DNA of 64,000 nt from Breoghania sp. (GTDB lineage: Bacteria > Pseudomonadota > Alphaproteobacteria > Rhizobiales > Stappiaceae). Under the pieces are notes generated by a model. It made no database searches, was not told where the DNA came from, and worked only from the letters and a program-made list of their open reading frames with translations. The stretch lies in the NCBI RefSeq assembly GCF_030066895.1, contig NZ_JASJAV010000002.1:306820-370819 (forward strand), read 5' to 3'. Numbering within the stretch: the first letter of the stretch is position 1; every line of letters starts with the position of its first letter. Both the position numbers and the translations under genes were made by a program. This document shows positions 18,768 to 28,438 of the stretch, in pieces.

Positions 18768-20123
18768 ATGCGTTATCTTCCTTTGAGCGATCAGGATCGC
18801 GACGACATGCTGGCATGCATCGGTGTCAAGTCGATCGATGACCTGTTCGCCGATATCCCCGAAGTGGCCCGGCTGACCGCCCCGATGGATCTGCCGCGGC
18901 GCAAGAGCGAGCTTGAGGTGGAACGCCATCTCTCGCGCCTCGCCGCCAAGAATGTTCCAGCTTCCGACGTGCCTTTCTTCGTCGGCGGCGGTGCCTACAA
19001 GCACCACGTGCCGGCGACGGTGGATCACCTGATCCAGCGCTCCGAATTCCTGACCTCGTATACGCCGTATCAGCCCGAGATCACCCAGGGCACGCTGCAG
19101 GCGCTGTTCGAGTTCCAGACTCAGATCGCCGATCTGACCGCCATGGATGTGGCCAACGCCTCCATGTATGATGGCTCCACGGCCGCTGCCGAAGCGGTGC
19201 TAATGGCGCACCGGGTGACCCGGCGCAACAAGGCGGTGATCTCCGGCGGCGTGCATCCGCATTACCGGGCGGTGATCCGCACCACGTCGGAACTTGCCGA
19301 CGACACGTTCGACATCCTGCCCGCCGATCCGATGGGCACGAAGGACATCCTTTCGCGCATCAACAAGGAAACCTCCTGCGTCGTCGTGCAGTCGCCGTCC
19401 TTCTTCGGCCAGTTGATCGATCTGCAGCTGATCGCTGACAAGGCGCACGAATGCGGCGCGTTGCTGATCGCGGTCTTCACCGAGGTCGTCTCGCTCGGCC
19501 TGATCGAGCCGCCGGGCACTCAGGGCGCGGATATCGTGGTGGGTGAAGGCCAGTCCATCGGCAATCCGCTGACCTTCGGCGGACCCTATGTCGGCCTCTT
19601 CGCCACGCGGCAGAAATACGTTCGCCAGATGCCGGGACGGCTGTGCGGCGAAACGGTGGATGCCGACGGCAAGCGCGGCTTCGTGGTGACATTGTCGACC
19701 CGCGAGCAGCACATCCGCCGCGAGAAGGCGACGTCCAACATCTGCACCAATGCCGGGCTGTGCCAGCTCGCCTTCACCATTCACATGACGCTGCTCGGCA
19801 AGACGGGCTTCGAGAAACTGGCGCTCGCCAACCACGCGGCCGCCGTGAAGCTGGCGGAAATGCTTGAGGGCATCGACGGGGTGGAGCTTCTCAACGATGC
19901 CTTCTTCAACGAGTTCACTCTTCGCCTCAAGGGCAAGGACTCCGAGGCTGTGGTCAATACGCTGGCCGAAAAGGGCATCATGGCCGGTGTCCCGGTCAAG
20001 CGGATCGATCCGATTTCCGAGGGCGTCGGCGACCTGCTAGTCGTGGCTGCCACCGAGATTAACACCGACGAGGACCGCGCCGCCTTTGCCGCCGCGCTGA
20101 AGGAGGTGCTGGCATGGGCATGA
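18768..20123 (+). CDS. gcvPA: Glycine dehydrogenase (decarboxylating) subunit 1
   Basis: A 451-residue N-terminal half of the P protein, which decarboxylates glycine together with subunit 2. Recognisable blocks are [47 protein letters not shown] and [20 protein letters not shown]. The split two-subunit P protein is usual in Firmicutes and archaea and occurs in a subset of alphaproteobacteria, whereas many rhizobia have one fused protein. The start is ATG 18768; an upstream in-frame codon at 18723 would add 15 atypical residues. A gap of 164 bp from gcvH holds no gene. It overlaps gcvPB by 10 bp. Confidence 0.95.
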   Translation: MRYLPLSDQDRDDMLACIGVKSIDDLFADIPEVARLTAPMDLPRRKSELEVERHLSRLAAKNVPASDVPFFVGGGAYKHHVPATVDHLIQRSEFLTSYTPYQPEITQGTLQALFEFQTQIADLTAMDVANASMYDGSTAAAEAVLMAHRVTRRNKAVISGGVHPHYRAVIRTTSELADDTFDILPADPMGTKDILSRINKETSCVVVQSPSFFGQLIDLQLIADKAHECGALLIAVFTEVVSLGLIEPPGTQGADIVVGEGQSIGNPLTFGGPYVGLFATRQKYVRQMPGRLCGETVDADGKRGFVVTLSTREQHIRREKATSNICTNAGLCQLAFTIHMTLLGKTGFEKLALANHAAAVKLAEMLEGIDGVELLNDAFFNEFTLRLKGKDSEAVVNTLAEKGIMAGVPVKRIDPISEGVGDLLVVAATEINTDEDRAAFAAALKEVLAWA

Positions 20124-21694
20124 ACAGTCAGGGCCGTCTGAGCACGCCTGCGGAGACGGCAGCCGTTGCCGAGCACAAGACGTTCACCGGCAACAAGGCG
20201 CTGCAGATCGAGGAGCCGTTGATCTTCGAGATCGGTCGCAACGAGGTGACCGGCGTCGATATCGACGTGCCGCTCGACTTCAAGCCGCGTCTGGGCTCCC
20301 ACCGCCGCAAGCAGCCGATCGACCCGCCGGGGCTGTCGGAGCCGGAGGCGATGCGCCACTACGTGCGGCTTTCGCAGAAGAACTGCGCCATCGACATGGG
20401 GCTCTATCCACTGGGCTCCTGCACGATGAAGCACAACCCGCGGCTCAACGAGAAGATGGCGCGGCTTCCCGGGTTTGCCGATGTGCACCCGTTGCAGCCG
20501 TTGTTCACGGTTTCCGGCGCGGTTGAGCTGATCGCGGAGCTTGGCAAGTGGCTGCTGGTCACCACCGGCATGGCCTCCGTCGCCATGAGCCCGAAGGCCG
20601 GCGCCCACGGTGAGCTGTGCGGCATGATGTCGATCAAGGTCGCACTCACCGCGCGCGGCGAGACCCGCACCAAGGTTCTGGTGCCCGAAAGCGCCCACGG
20701 CACCAATCCGGCGACCGCGGCCCTTCTCGGCTACAAGGTCGTGACCATCCCCGCGCGCGAGGACGGCACTGTCGATCCGGCGTCCGTTCGCGAGCTGCTG
20801 GACGATCAGGTCGCCGCGATCATGCTGACCAACCCGAACACGTGCGGGCTGTTTGAGCGTGACATCAAGGAGATCGCCGACGCCGTCCACGAGGCGGGCG
20901 CCTATTTCTACTGCGATGGCGCGAACTTCAACGCCATTGTCGGCAAGGTGAAGCCCGGCGAACTCGGCGTCGACGCTATGCACATCAACCTGCACAAGAC
21001 CTTCTCCACCCCGCATGGCGGCGGTGGACCGGGTGCCGGTCCCGTTGTGCTGTCGGAAAAGCTCGCCCCGTTTGCGCCCGTGCCTTACGTGCGTTTCGAG
21101 GGTGATACGGCGGAATTCGTCGAGACCCGCGCCAAGGCCAAGGAGCACGGCGATACGCCGTTTGGGCGCATGACCGCCTTCCACGGTCAGATGGGCATGT
21201 TCATCCGCGCGCTCTCCTTCATGCTGAGCCACGGCTGCGACGGCCTGAAACAGGCCTCCGAGGATGCGGTGCTGAACGCCAACTACATCCGCGCCAGTCT
21301 TCAGGACCTGATGAGTCTGCCCTTCGGCAAGCGTCCGAACATGCACGAGGTGCTGTTCGACGACAGCTTTCTGAAGGATACGGGCGTCACCACCCTCGAT
21401 TTCGCCAAGGCGATGATCGACGAGGGCTACCACCCGATGACCATGTACTTCCCACTGGTCATCCACGGGGCGCTGCTGATAGAGCCGACGGAATCGGAAA
21501 GCCTGGCGAGCCTCGACCTGTTCGTCGCCACGCTGCGCGATCTGGTCATGAGCGCCAAGCGCGGCGAGACGGAACGCTTCACCGGCGCGCCCTATCACAG
21601 CCCGCGCCGTCGGCTGGACGAAACGGCTGCCGCCAGAAAGCCGATCCTGAAATGGGTTCGGCCGGAACCGGCCACCGCCGAAGCCACGGAATAG
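20114..21694 (+). CDS. gcvPB: Glycine dehydrogenase (decarboxylating) subunit 2
   Basis: A 526-residue PLP-binding half of the P protein. The cofactor lysine is in [25 protein letters not shown] sequence (the HKTF motif), preceded by [32 protein letters not shown] and [17 protein letters not shown] are also family signatures. It forms an alpha2/beta2 enzyme with GcvPA and passes the aminomethyl group to GcvH. The start overlaps the end of gcvPA by 10 bp, indicating translational coupling. The C-terminus is followed 47 bp later by a strong terminator, closing the riboswitch-controlled operon. Confidence 0.96.
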   Translation: MGMNSQGRLSTPAETAAVAEHKTFTGNKALQIEEPLIFEIGRNEVTGVDIDVPLDFKPRLGSHRRKQPIDPPGLSEPEAMRHYVRLSQKNCAIDMGLYPLGSCTMKHNPRLNEKMARLPGFADVHPLQPLFTVSGAVELIAELGKWLLVTTGMASVAMSPKAGAHGELCGMMSIKVALTARGETRTKVLVPESAHGTNPATAALLGYKVVTIPAREDGTVDPASVRELLDDQVAAIMLTNPNTCGLFERDIKEIADAVHEAGAYFYCDGANFNAIVGKVKPGELGVDAMHINLHKTFSTPHGGGGPGAGPVVLSEKLAPFAPVPYVRFEGDTAEFVETRAKAKEHGDTPFGRMTAFHGQMGMFIRALSFMLSHGCDGLKQASEDAVLNANYIRASLQDLMSLPFGKRPNMHEVLFDDSFLKDTGVTTLDFAKAMIDEGYHPMTMYFPLVIHGALLIEPTESESLASLDLFVATLRDLVMSAKRGETERFTGAPYHSPRRRLDETAAARKPILKWVRPEPATAEATE

Positions 21695-21741
21695 CATCCG
21701 TCCTGTCCCGGGGTGCCGGGGCAGATTGAGCCCGAATGCAC

Positions 21742-21783
21742 GAAATCCCGCCTTTCCGCATAAAACGGGGAGGCGGGATTTTC
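21742..21783. terminator. Intrinsic terminator after the gcv operon, possibly bidirectional
   Basis: GAAATCCCGCC-TTT-CCG, loop CATAAAA, then CGG-GGA-GGCGGGATTTTC. The stem has more than ten pairs, with T runs on the plus side and A runs that act as a T run on the minus side. It separates gcvPB from the convergent thioesterase gene and could serve both. Confidence 0.85.
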
Positions 21784-21872
21784 TATGTGTTGAGTGAGCT
21801 GGGGCTCCCGGGAGGCAATAACGGAGATGATTTGCCGAGCTACGGCTTTGCTTCGGTGCCGCGCCACCGTCG

Positions 21873-22673
21873 TCAGGCGGCGCTCTCCGTCATCCCGGAG
21901 GACTGCTCGCCTGCTTCGACCCGAGGCCAATCGCTGCTGATGCGGCCGGTGCGGCTGAAATAGGCGGCGGCATCGTTCACGAACGTCGCCAGTCTGGCGA
22001 TCGTCAGCTGGAGGAAATATCCGCCGTGGTCGGCCGCCAGGAGCCCCCAGGAGGCATTCCGGGTCAGCGTCTGCGAGTGGGCAACCGAATCGCGCGCAAA
22101 GCGGAACGGATTGTAGTTGCTCTGTCGCCCGAACATCAGGAAGACCGGGCCGTCGAAGCGCTTGCGCAGCGTATATTCCAGCACTAGCAATAGCGGTCGC
22201 ATTCCCCGTTGCTCCAGATAGCGGATCGCCATGATCTCGGCGATCGCTGCCGCCTGACAATTGACCGCGATAATGGGCGATTTCGGAAGGTGGATCTGAA
22301 GCAGGGCTTTCAGATAGGTCTCGGCCAGGTGCTCCATGTAGCCGATGTTGGTTGCCCACGTGTCGACGAAACGGGAGAACGAGATCATGCCATAAAGCGG
22401 CTGCTCGGGATCAAGCACACGGGCAAGCAGGACCGGCTCGACCCAGTTGTTGAAGCACCAGAATATCGGCCGCCGCGACCCGGAACGGTTGAACACCAGA
22501 AAAGATCCGATCCTCTCGCCGCCCGCGCCTTCAACCCGCGCCATGTCAACTGACACCCGTGACACGATTCCGGCGACGACGGTTTGCTCGCTTTCGCAAA
22601 GCGGCGTTCGGGAAAGCATCTCGGGGACAGCCTCCCAGAAGCTGAAGGCGTCGCGGTCGGTCCCGGCCTGCAT
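21873..22673 (-). CDS. Thioesterase-like alpha/beta hydrolase with Cys nucleophile
   Basis: A 266-residue protein resembling thioesterase domains of non-ribosomal peptide synthetases. RRPIFWCFNNWVEPVLLARVL matches the domain's opening strand and helix, YGMISFSRFVD and MEHLAETYLKALLQI follow, and the nucleophile elbow is IIAVNCQAAAIAEIMA, with Cys139 in place of the usual Ser. A catalytic-type His is in LLAADHGGYF (H216). Cys in this position is known in thioesterase-fold enzymes acting as acyltransferases or cyclases. It follows the carrier protein by 3 bp, with the ATP-grasp gene first in the operon. Its substrate is unknown; release or transfer of a carrier-bound acyl or aminoacyl group is the inference. 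Confidence 0.7.
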   Translation of the reverse strand: MQAGTDRDAFSFWEAVPEMLSRTPLCESEQTVVAGIVSRVSVDMARVEGAGGERIGSFLVFNRSGSRRPIFWCFNNWVEPVLLARVLDPEQPLYGMISFSRFVDTWATNIGYMEHLAETYLKALLQIHLPKSPIIAVNCQAAAIAEIMAIRYLEQRGMRPLLLVLEYTLRKRFDGPVFLMFGRQSNYNPFRFARDSVAHSQTLTRNASWGLLAADHGGYFLQLTIARLATFVNDAAAYFSRTGRISSDWPRVEAGEQSSGMTESAA

Positions 22674-22676
22674 AGC

Positions 22677-22964
22677 CTACGCCGCCGGGGTCTTGCAGAT
22701 GAGATCCGCGACTTCGACGAGGGACTTGTCGGCATTGAGGAAAAGCTCCGGGTGAACCGGTACTGAAAATCGCTTTTCCAGATCCACGGCCATCATGACC
22801 GAGTCAACGGAATCCAGGTCGAATTTCGTCAGGGGCACGTTCACGTCGACAGCTTCGGAACTCTCACTGAGCGCCGTGGCGACGTGGAGGTGCAGCCAGT
22901 GGACAACCTCATCGCGGTCGGGTTTGGGGGGCGTTTGCAAGGATAGCTCCTGGATGATGGACAC
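22677..22964 (-). CDS. Stand-alone acyl/peptidyl carrier protein
   Basis: A 95-residue carrier domain. The phosphopantetheine attachment site is S52 in LTKFDLDSVDSVMMAVDLE, equivalent to the DSL motif, followed by a helix and FSVPVHPELFLNADKSLVEV, as expected for helix III and IV of the fold. It is not the fatty-acid synthesis AcpP, which has a shorter N-terminus and a different context. It begins with GTG, 21 bp after the ATP-grasp gene, and ends 3 bp before the thioesterase-like gene. The probable role is to tether an amino acid or acyl intermediate for these two enzymes. A 4'-phosphopantetheinyl transferase would have to be supplied from elsewhere. Confidence 0.85.
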   Translation of the reverse strand: MSIIQELSLQTPPKPDRDEVVHWLHLHVATALSESSEAVDVNVPLTKFDLDSVDSVMMAVDLEKRFSVPVHPELFLNADKSLVEVADLICKTPAA

Positions 22965-22985
22965 GTGCGGCCCGAGGGATTCGCG

Positions 22986-24053
22986 TCATGTGGCGAGTTC
23001 GATCAGTCGGTCGACGAGGGGGGAGAGGACATCGATCTTCTCGCCTCCCCATGGGTAGTAGTAGGTCGCCGCGCAGGGACTGGCGTTGACCTCGAGGATC
23101 CAGTGATTGTCGTCGCTCGGAGCTTCGCGCCTGTCGCGCAGGATGACGTCGATCCCGGCGAACTGAAGGCTCGGGAAGAGATCGCAGGCTTGTGCCATGA
23201 GGTCGAGGTAGCCGGGATGAACCTTATCCAGGCAGTTGATCGAGACGGTGCCCGCCGACCCGTTGCTGACACGGCTGAAGCGCACAACCTCGCCTTTTTC
23301 GGGGATGTTCTCCGGGGCGTAACCCTGCAGGGCGAGGGCGCAGCACATGTCGTCGTCGTTTATGTCGAGTTCGGTGTGGAGCGGCAGGTTCCGTTCCCGC
23401 CGTTCCGCATTCAGCGCTTTCAACAGGTCGGCGACCGTGGATTTTCCGTCGCCGGTTGCCCGCGGCGGGCAAAGCACCTTGACCGCGACGACATGCGGGC
23501 GGACGTAGAAAAAGCGGTGAACGGCGCCCTCGACGCTCTGCTCCACGAGGATCCTGCAATAGCGTGCGGCGACCCGGTACAGTGCCGCATTGTACCAGCG
23601 CCGTTCCGTAATCCGGGGAAAGGTGCAGTCGCCGTGAGACCCGTTGTTCGGCTTGACGCAGAGCGGCTTGGGCAACTTGCCGAACGCGGCGCGTGCGTCC
23701 TGGATGTTCTTGCGCCGGAAAACCTTCCCGCGCGGGGTGCTGAACCCGTGGCGGGCCAGCATCTCCTTCGTTCCGTTCTTGTCGGCAATCAGGGCGTCGT
23801 CGTCTTCGCTCAGGTAGCGTTCGAGCCGATCCCAGCGATCGCGGCCGCGTTCCAGCAGGTGCCCGTCATGGAAGAGATATTCCTGCCCTCCGATTTCGAA
23901 ACTCAGCCAACGCCTTGGCTCCGGGTCTCTCGGGCTGTAGCCGAGGTTCTCGTAGTGACTGGCAATGCCTCTGGATGTCAGCAGGCTTTGCAGGACGGAG
24001 GATACGACGTCGGCGGCAGCAGTGCCGATATCCGCGGCGGGCAGGGGAAACAT
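22986..24053 (-). CDS. ATP-grasp ligase, cyanophycin-synthetase-like
   Basis: A protein of about 355 residues from ATG 24053. The ATP-grasp core is seen in DKNGTKEMLARHGFSTPRGKVF, the nucleotide lysine and loop LCVKPNNGSHGDCTF, ILVEQSVEGAVHRFFYV, and the metal-binding end FAGIDVILRDR with ILEVNASPCAATYYYPWG. This resembles the ATP-grasp domain of cyanophycin synthetase but there is no Mur-ligase domain. Such enzymes join a carboxylate to an amine or thiol through an acyl phosphate. It is first in a three-gene operon with a carrier protein and a Cys-thioesterase. A TTG at 24143 gives a longer N-terminus with no better ribosome site. The upstream DNA is extremely AT-rich. Confidence 0.8.
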   Translation of the reverse strand: MFPLPAADIGTAAADVVSSVLQSLLTSRGIASHYENLGYSPRDPEPRRWLSFEIGGQEYLFHDGHLLERGRDRWDRLERYLSEDDDALIADKNGTKEMLARHGFSTPRGKVFRRKNIQDARAAFGKLPKPLCVKPNNGSHGDCTFPRITERRWYNAALYRVAARYCRILVEQSVEGAVHRFFYVRPHVVAVKVLCPPRATGDGKSTVADLLKALNAERRERNLPLHTELDINDDDMCCALALQGYAPENIPEKGEVVRFSRVSNGSAGTVSINCLDKVHPGYLDLMAQACDLFPSLQFAGIDVILRDRREAPSDDNHWILEVNASPCAATYYYPWGGEKIDVLSPLVDRLIELAT

Positions 24054-24516
24054 GGGAACTGAGGCTCGATTGGGCGGACAAATTATGAATGCCGCACAGG
24101 CGATGACATGCCTCCGAAAGTAGTAAAAAATATCAGAAGTCAATATTCATATGTAAATATTGGTATTTGTAAGAATTTTAAGATTTGAAATACACGTAAA
24201 AATTGATGGGTAGATTGATTAGTTATATTAATTAGAAATTAATATAAAAAATAGTTAAGAAGAAAATATCGTAATAATATTTGTATATATAGAAAAATAA
24301 TGCGGAAGATGCATTATTTGCTTGAAATAGGAGATTTTTAGCTGAGTTCGTCATCGTTGATGACGACATATTCCGCATCAACGTCATATCCGTCGCGATA
24401 GACGTGCGCGGATCAGCTTGTGCGTTGGGTTTCCCAAACAAACGCCCCCTCACCGTTGCGGGCGAAGGGGTGTTCATGTTCGCGGGGATGCGAACGGCCA
24501 GCGTGCCTGTTACTCA
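24054..24516. other. AT-rich intergenic region upstream of the ATP-grasp operon
   Basis: Positions about 24120-24340 are overwhelmingly A+T, with runs such as TTAGAAATTAATATAAAAAA and TATATATAGAAAAATAAT, against a GC-rich background. This is where the ATP-grasp operon promoter should lie. The part nearest ccrM (about 24440-24480) has a weak hairpin, ACGCCCC/GGGGTGT, that could end ccrM transcription. No convincing gene is present. Confidence 0.7.
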
Positions 24517-25716
<1,200 letters not shown>

Positions 25717-25778
25717 TTAGGTAAATCGAGTGTTAAAGACGAAGGAAAAATTTTATTTTTAATCAATCATTTATTTAT

Positions 25779-25793
25779 GGAAGTTAAACTTCC
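25779..25793. promoter_or_regulatory. Perfect 15-bp palindrome upstream of ccrM
   Basis: GGAAGTTAAACTTCC, with single-base centre A, about 110 bp upstream of the ccrM start in an AT-rich stretch. Its form fits a dimeric regulator site. The regulator is unknown; it is not a GANTC site and not a standard CtrA full box. Confidence 0.4.
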
Positions 25794-25803
25794 TGACTAA
25801 ATT

Positions 25804-25836
25804 GTTAAGCGCCTGTAAAACAACCGGGCGTTTAAC
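25804..25836. terminator. Hairpin downstream of the Tag-like gene
   Basis: GTTAAGCGCC and GGCGTTTAAC pair over ten positions with one G-U, loop TGTAAAACAACCG. It lies 14 bp past the stop of the minus-strand glycosylase gene. The tail is only weakly T-rich (AATTT), so termination efficiency is doubtful. Confidence 0.5.
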
Positions 25837-25849
25837 ACGACGTCCGCCT

Positions 25850-26527
25850 TCATTCCTCGACCGACAGCGCCAGAACCTGGCTCACCTGCATCATCGGACG
25901 GCCGGATTCCCGGACCCAGCCATTAAACGCGCCCTGGACCGAGGTCAGTGCGTGGCGGGAAAAGACGGCGCGTTCGACAACCTTTTCGCGAGCGAGAGCG
26001 GCAATGACGGAGGTGCTCAGGATGAAGCCGTCGCGGCCCATGAAGCGCAGCGCACGCTGCCCCGTCGTTCCGCCCAGTCGGCTGCCCTTGTGTTTCATGA
26101 GATCCGTCAACCCGATGTGATCGGCAACCGGCCAGCGTCCGAGCAGCTCCGCCGCCGAGCCGTGTTCGTCCGCCAGCTCGCACAGCATTGCCGCGTTGTC
26201 GCGCACCGACATGATCTTCACCGCGTTGCGCACCATCCGCTTGTCGGAAAGAAGAGCGTCGAGATCGTCATCCGACATCATCGCGCAGCGCCTGGGGTCG
26301 AAATTCCACAGCGCCTCCTCGAAGCCCGGCCATTTGGCTTCGATTACCTTCCATGAGAAACCTGCCTGGAAAACGCATTTGGAAATCATCGACAGCCAGC
26401 GGTCATCAGGAATGGCAGCGAGTTCGTCGGGTGCTTTGGGAACCAGATCCGCGATTTTCGCCTCCACGGCTTCGTTACCGTCGTGCCGTTTGGCAGCCAG
26501 TTCGAAGATCTCGTCGAAGCTGTTCAT
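25850..26527 (-). CDS. DNA-3-methyladenine glycosylase I family protein
   Basis: A 225-residue protein of the Tag-related family. The segment WLSMISKCVFQAGFSWKVIE, then KWPGFEEALWNFDPRRCA, matches the helix-hairpin-helix part of 3-methyladenine glycosylase I, and RMVRNAVKIMSVRDNAAML the following helices. Tag removes 3-methyladenine from DNA in base-excision repair. Classic Tag has a C-terminal zinc-binding set of Cys and His residues that I do not see, so this is a divergent branch and the substrate may differ. The start at 26527 (MNSFDEIF) follows GAGGAGCACT. It is divergent from amn. Confidence 0.75.
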   Translation of the reverse strand: MNSFDEIFELAAKRHDGNEAVEAKIADLVPKAPDELAAIPDDRWLSMISKCVFQAGFSWKVIEAKWPGFEEALWNFDPRRCAMMSDDDLDALLSDKRMVRNAVKIMSVRDNAAMLCELADEHGSAAELLGRWPVADHIGLTDLMKHKGSRLGGTTGQRALRFMGRDGFILSTSVIAALAREKVVERAVFSRHALTSVQGAFNGWVRESGRPMMQVSQVLALSVEE

Positions 26528-26636
26528 AGTGCTCCTCAATTCAGATTAAACGCTCGCGTTCCGGTGGAGAACGCTTGACCCTGCCGCTATTGTGTCCGAC
26601 CCCTGCGGGCCAAGATCGACAGCCGGAGTGTTTATT

Positions 26637-28141
26637 GTGGCCGACCGCTGGACCCAGCCCTCGCAAGTCGTCTCGTCGAAGCCTGAGCAGCCTGCGACGA
26701 TACCGTTCGAAGCATTCAGCGATGCGCGCGCCGCCATCGAACGCCTGCAGCAGATTTTTGACAGAAACACGGCTTTTCTGCGAGAGCGCTTCGCGCAGCT
26801 CTCCGCAGGCGTCGTGCCGCAGGCCAAGGTGCGCGCCTGCTATCCGGAAGTCCGCATGACCACCTCGAGCCACGCGCGGCTCGATCAGCGGATTTCCTAC
26901 GGTTCTGTGGCCGGTCCCGGTCAACACGGCACCACTATCACGCGACCCGATCTGTTCGCCTCCTATCTGGAGGAGCAGATCGAGCTGTTGATCCGCAATC
27001 ACGGCGTGCCGGTTGAAGTGGGAGAATCGGAAACCCCGATACCGTTAAATTTCGCCTTTATAGACGGAACCAACGTGAACGGGGCGGAGAGTTACGAGCA
27101 CGAGAGGCTGCTCGCCGACCTGTTCGACGTGCCGGATCTCGCCATCATGGACGATGGCGATCGCCAACGGTACCTGTGAAGTCCCGCCCGGCGGATGCTA
27201 TCCCCTGGCGCCGTTCACAGCCCCGCGCATCGATTATTCGCTCCAGCGCCTGCAGCACCACGGCCGCGGAGCATTTCCAGAACTATATGCTCTTTACCGA
27301 CTACCGGTTCTATATCGACGAGTTCTGCCGGACCGCCCGTGCGCTGCTGAGCGAGGGAACCCACGGTTACGAGAATTTCGTGGAACCCGGCAATCTGATT
27401 ACCCTGCGCGGTGAAGAGGCGCCTTCATCAAGCGTCGCGCCGGCGCGTCTTCCCCAGATGCCCGCCTATCACCTGACGGCGCCCGGCGGGCGCGGCATCA
27501 CGATGGGTCAATATCGGCGTGGGGCCGTCGAACCCAAGACGATCACCGACCATATCGCGGTGCTTCGGCCCCATGCCTGGCTGATGCTCGGCCATTGTGC
27601 GGGCTTGCGAAACAGCCAGAAGCTCGGCGATTATGTGCTGGCCCACGGCTACGTGCGCGAAGATCATGTGCTCGACGACGACCTGCCGACCTGGGTGCCG
27701 ATCCCGACTCTGGCGGAAGTGCAGGTCGCGGTGGAGGAGGTGGTCGCAGAAGTCACCGGGCTGGAAGGCTATGAGCTGAAGCGCGTCATGCGAACGGGTA
27801 CGGTCGCCTCCATCGACAATCGCAACTGGGAACTGCGTGACCACCGCGAGTCGGTGCGCCGGTTTTCGCAGTCGCGGGCCATTGCGCTGGACATGGAATC
27901 GGCCACCATCGCCGCCAACGGTTTCCGCTTCCGCGTGCCTTATGGCACGCTTCTCTGCGTCTCCGACAAGCCCCTGCACGGGGAACTGAAGCTGCACGAC
28001 ATGGCGACGGAATTCTACAAGCGCCAGGTCGCCCAGCACCTCGAGATCGGCATCCGGGCGATGGAAAAGCTGCGTTCCGTGCCGAAGGAGCGCCTGCATT
28101 CGCGCAAATTGCGCAGCTTTGCGGAAACAGCATTTCAGTAG
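26637..28141 (+). pseudogene. amn: AMP nucleosidase, two frameshifts
   Basis: AMP nucleosidase splits AMP into adenine and ribose 5-phosphate. The N-terminal domain (FEAFSDARAAIERLQQIFD, RISYGSVAGPGQHGTTITRP) and the nucleoside-phosphorylase-like C-terminal domain (HAWLMLGHCAGLRNSQKLGD, ALDMESATIAANGFRFRVPYG) are complete. Between them the frame breaks twice: an extra G near 27150, before IANGTCEVP, and a second shift near 27262, before AEHFQNYMLFTDYRFY. The start is GTG 26637 behind CCGGAGTG; stop TAG 28139-28141. Total length with breaks repaired is about 500 residues, as in the family. Sequence error is likely because all conserved blocks survive. Confidence 0.85.
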
Positions 28142-28438
28142 CGGCGCGACGCGCTCCGCCTTTACCGAAGGTACGAGGCTGTCCCGGCGGATGATTTGTC
28201 CGCCTGGATGGCTCATGTCTGTCGTTAAGGAGATAAAATAACTCGATCAGAGAAAAATAATTATATCAAATAATCTATTCTCTATGGGTAACGGTAATGG
28301 GATATTAACGCTTGTGGGTAGGTAATTATACGAAACGGATATTAAAAATAACGTACGTTCCGCATTGTAGTTTATACCGAATGGGGAATATAACGGGACG
28401 GGATCGGATGTCCGGTCTGCACTCAGGCGAGGTGTTTC
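28142..28438. other. AT-rich promoter region of the sensor kinase gene
   Basis: From about 28235 to 28390 the sequence turns strongly A+T-rich (AAATAATTATATCAAATAAT, GATATTAAAAATAACG) and then returns to GC-rich DNA at the start of the sensor gene. No coding sequence is evident. It resembles the AT-rich stretches before other accessory genes in this window. Confidence 0.6.

Noticed and set aside
21873..24053. The ATP-grasp gene as a full cyanophycin synthetase
   Set aside because: Only the ATP-grasp part is present; the Mur-ligase domain is absent, and the neighbours are a carrier protein and a thioesterase, not cyanophycinase.
24338..24412. Short minus-strand open stretch ending NDDELS with a protein-like acidic composition
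   Set aside because: It is only 25 codons, has no start codon and an upstream in-frame stop at 24413-24415. It may be a relic of a gene, but there is not enough to support it.
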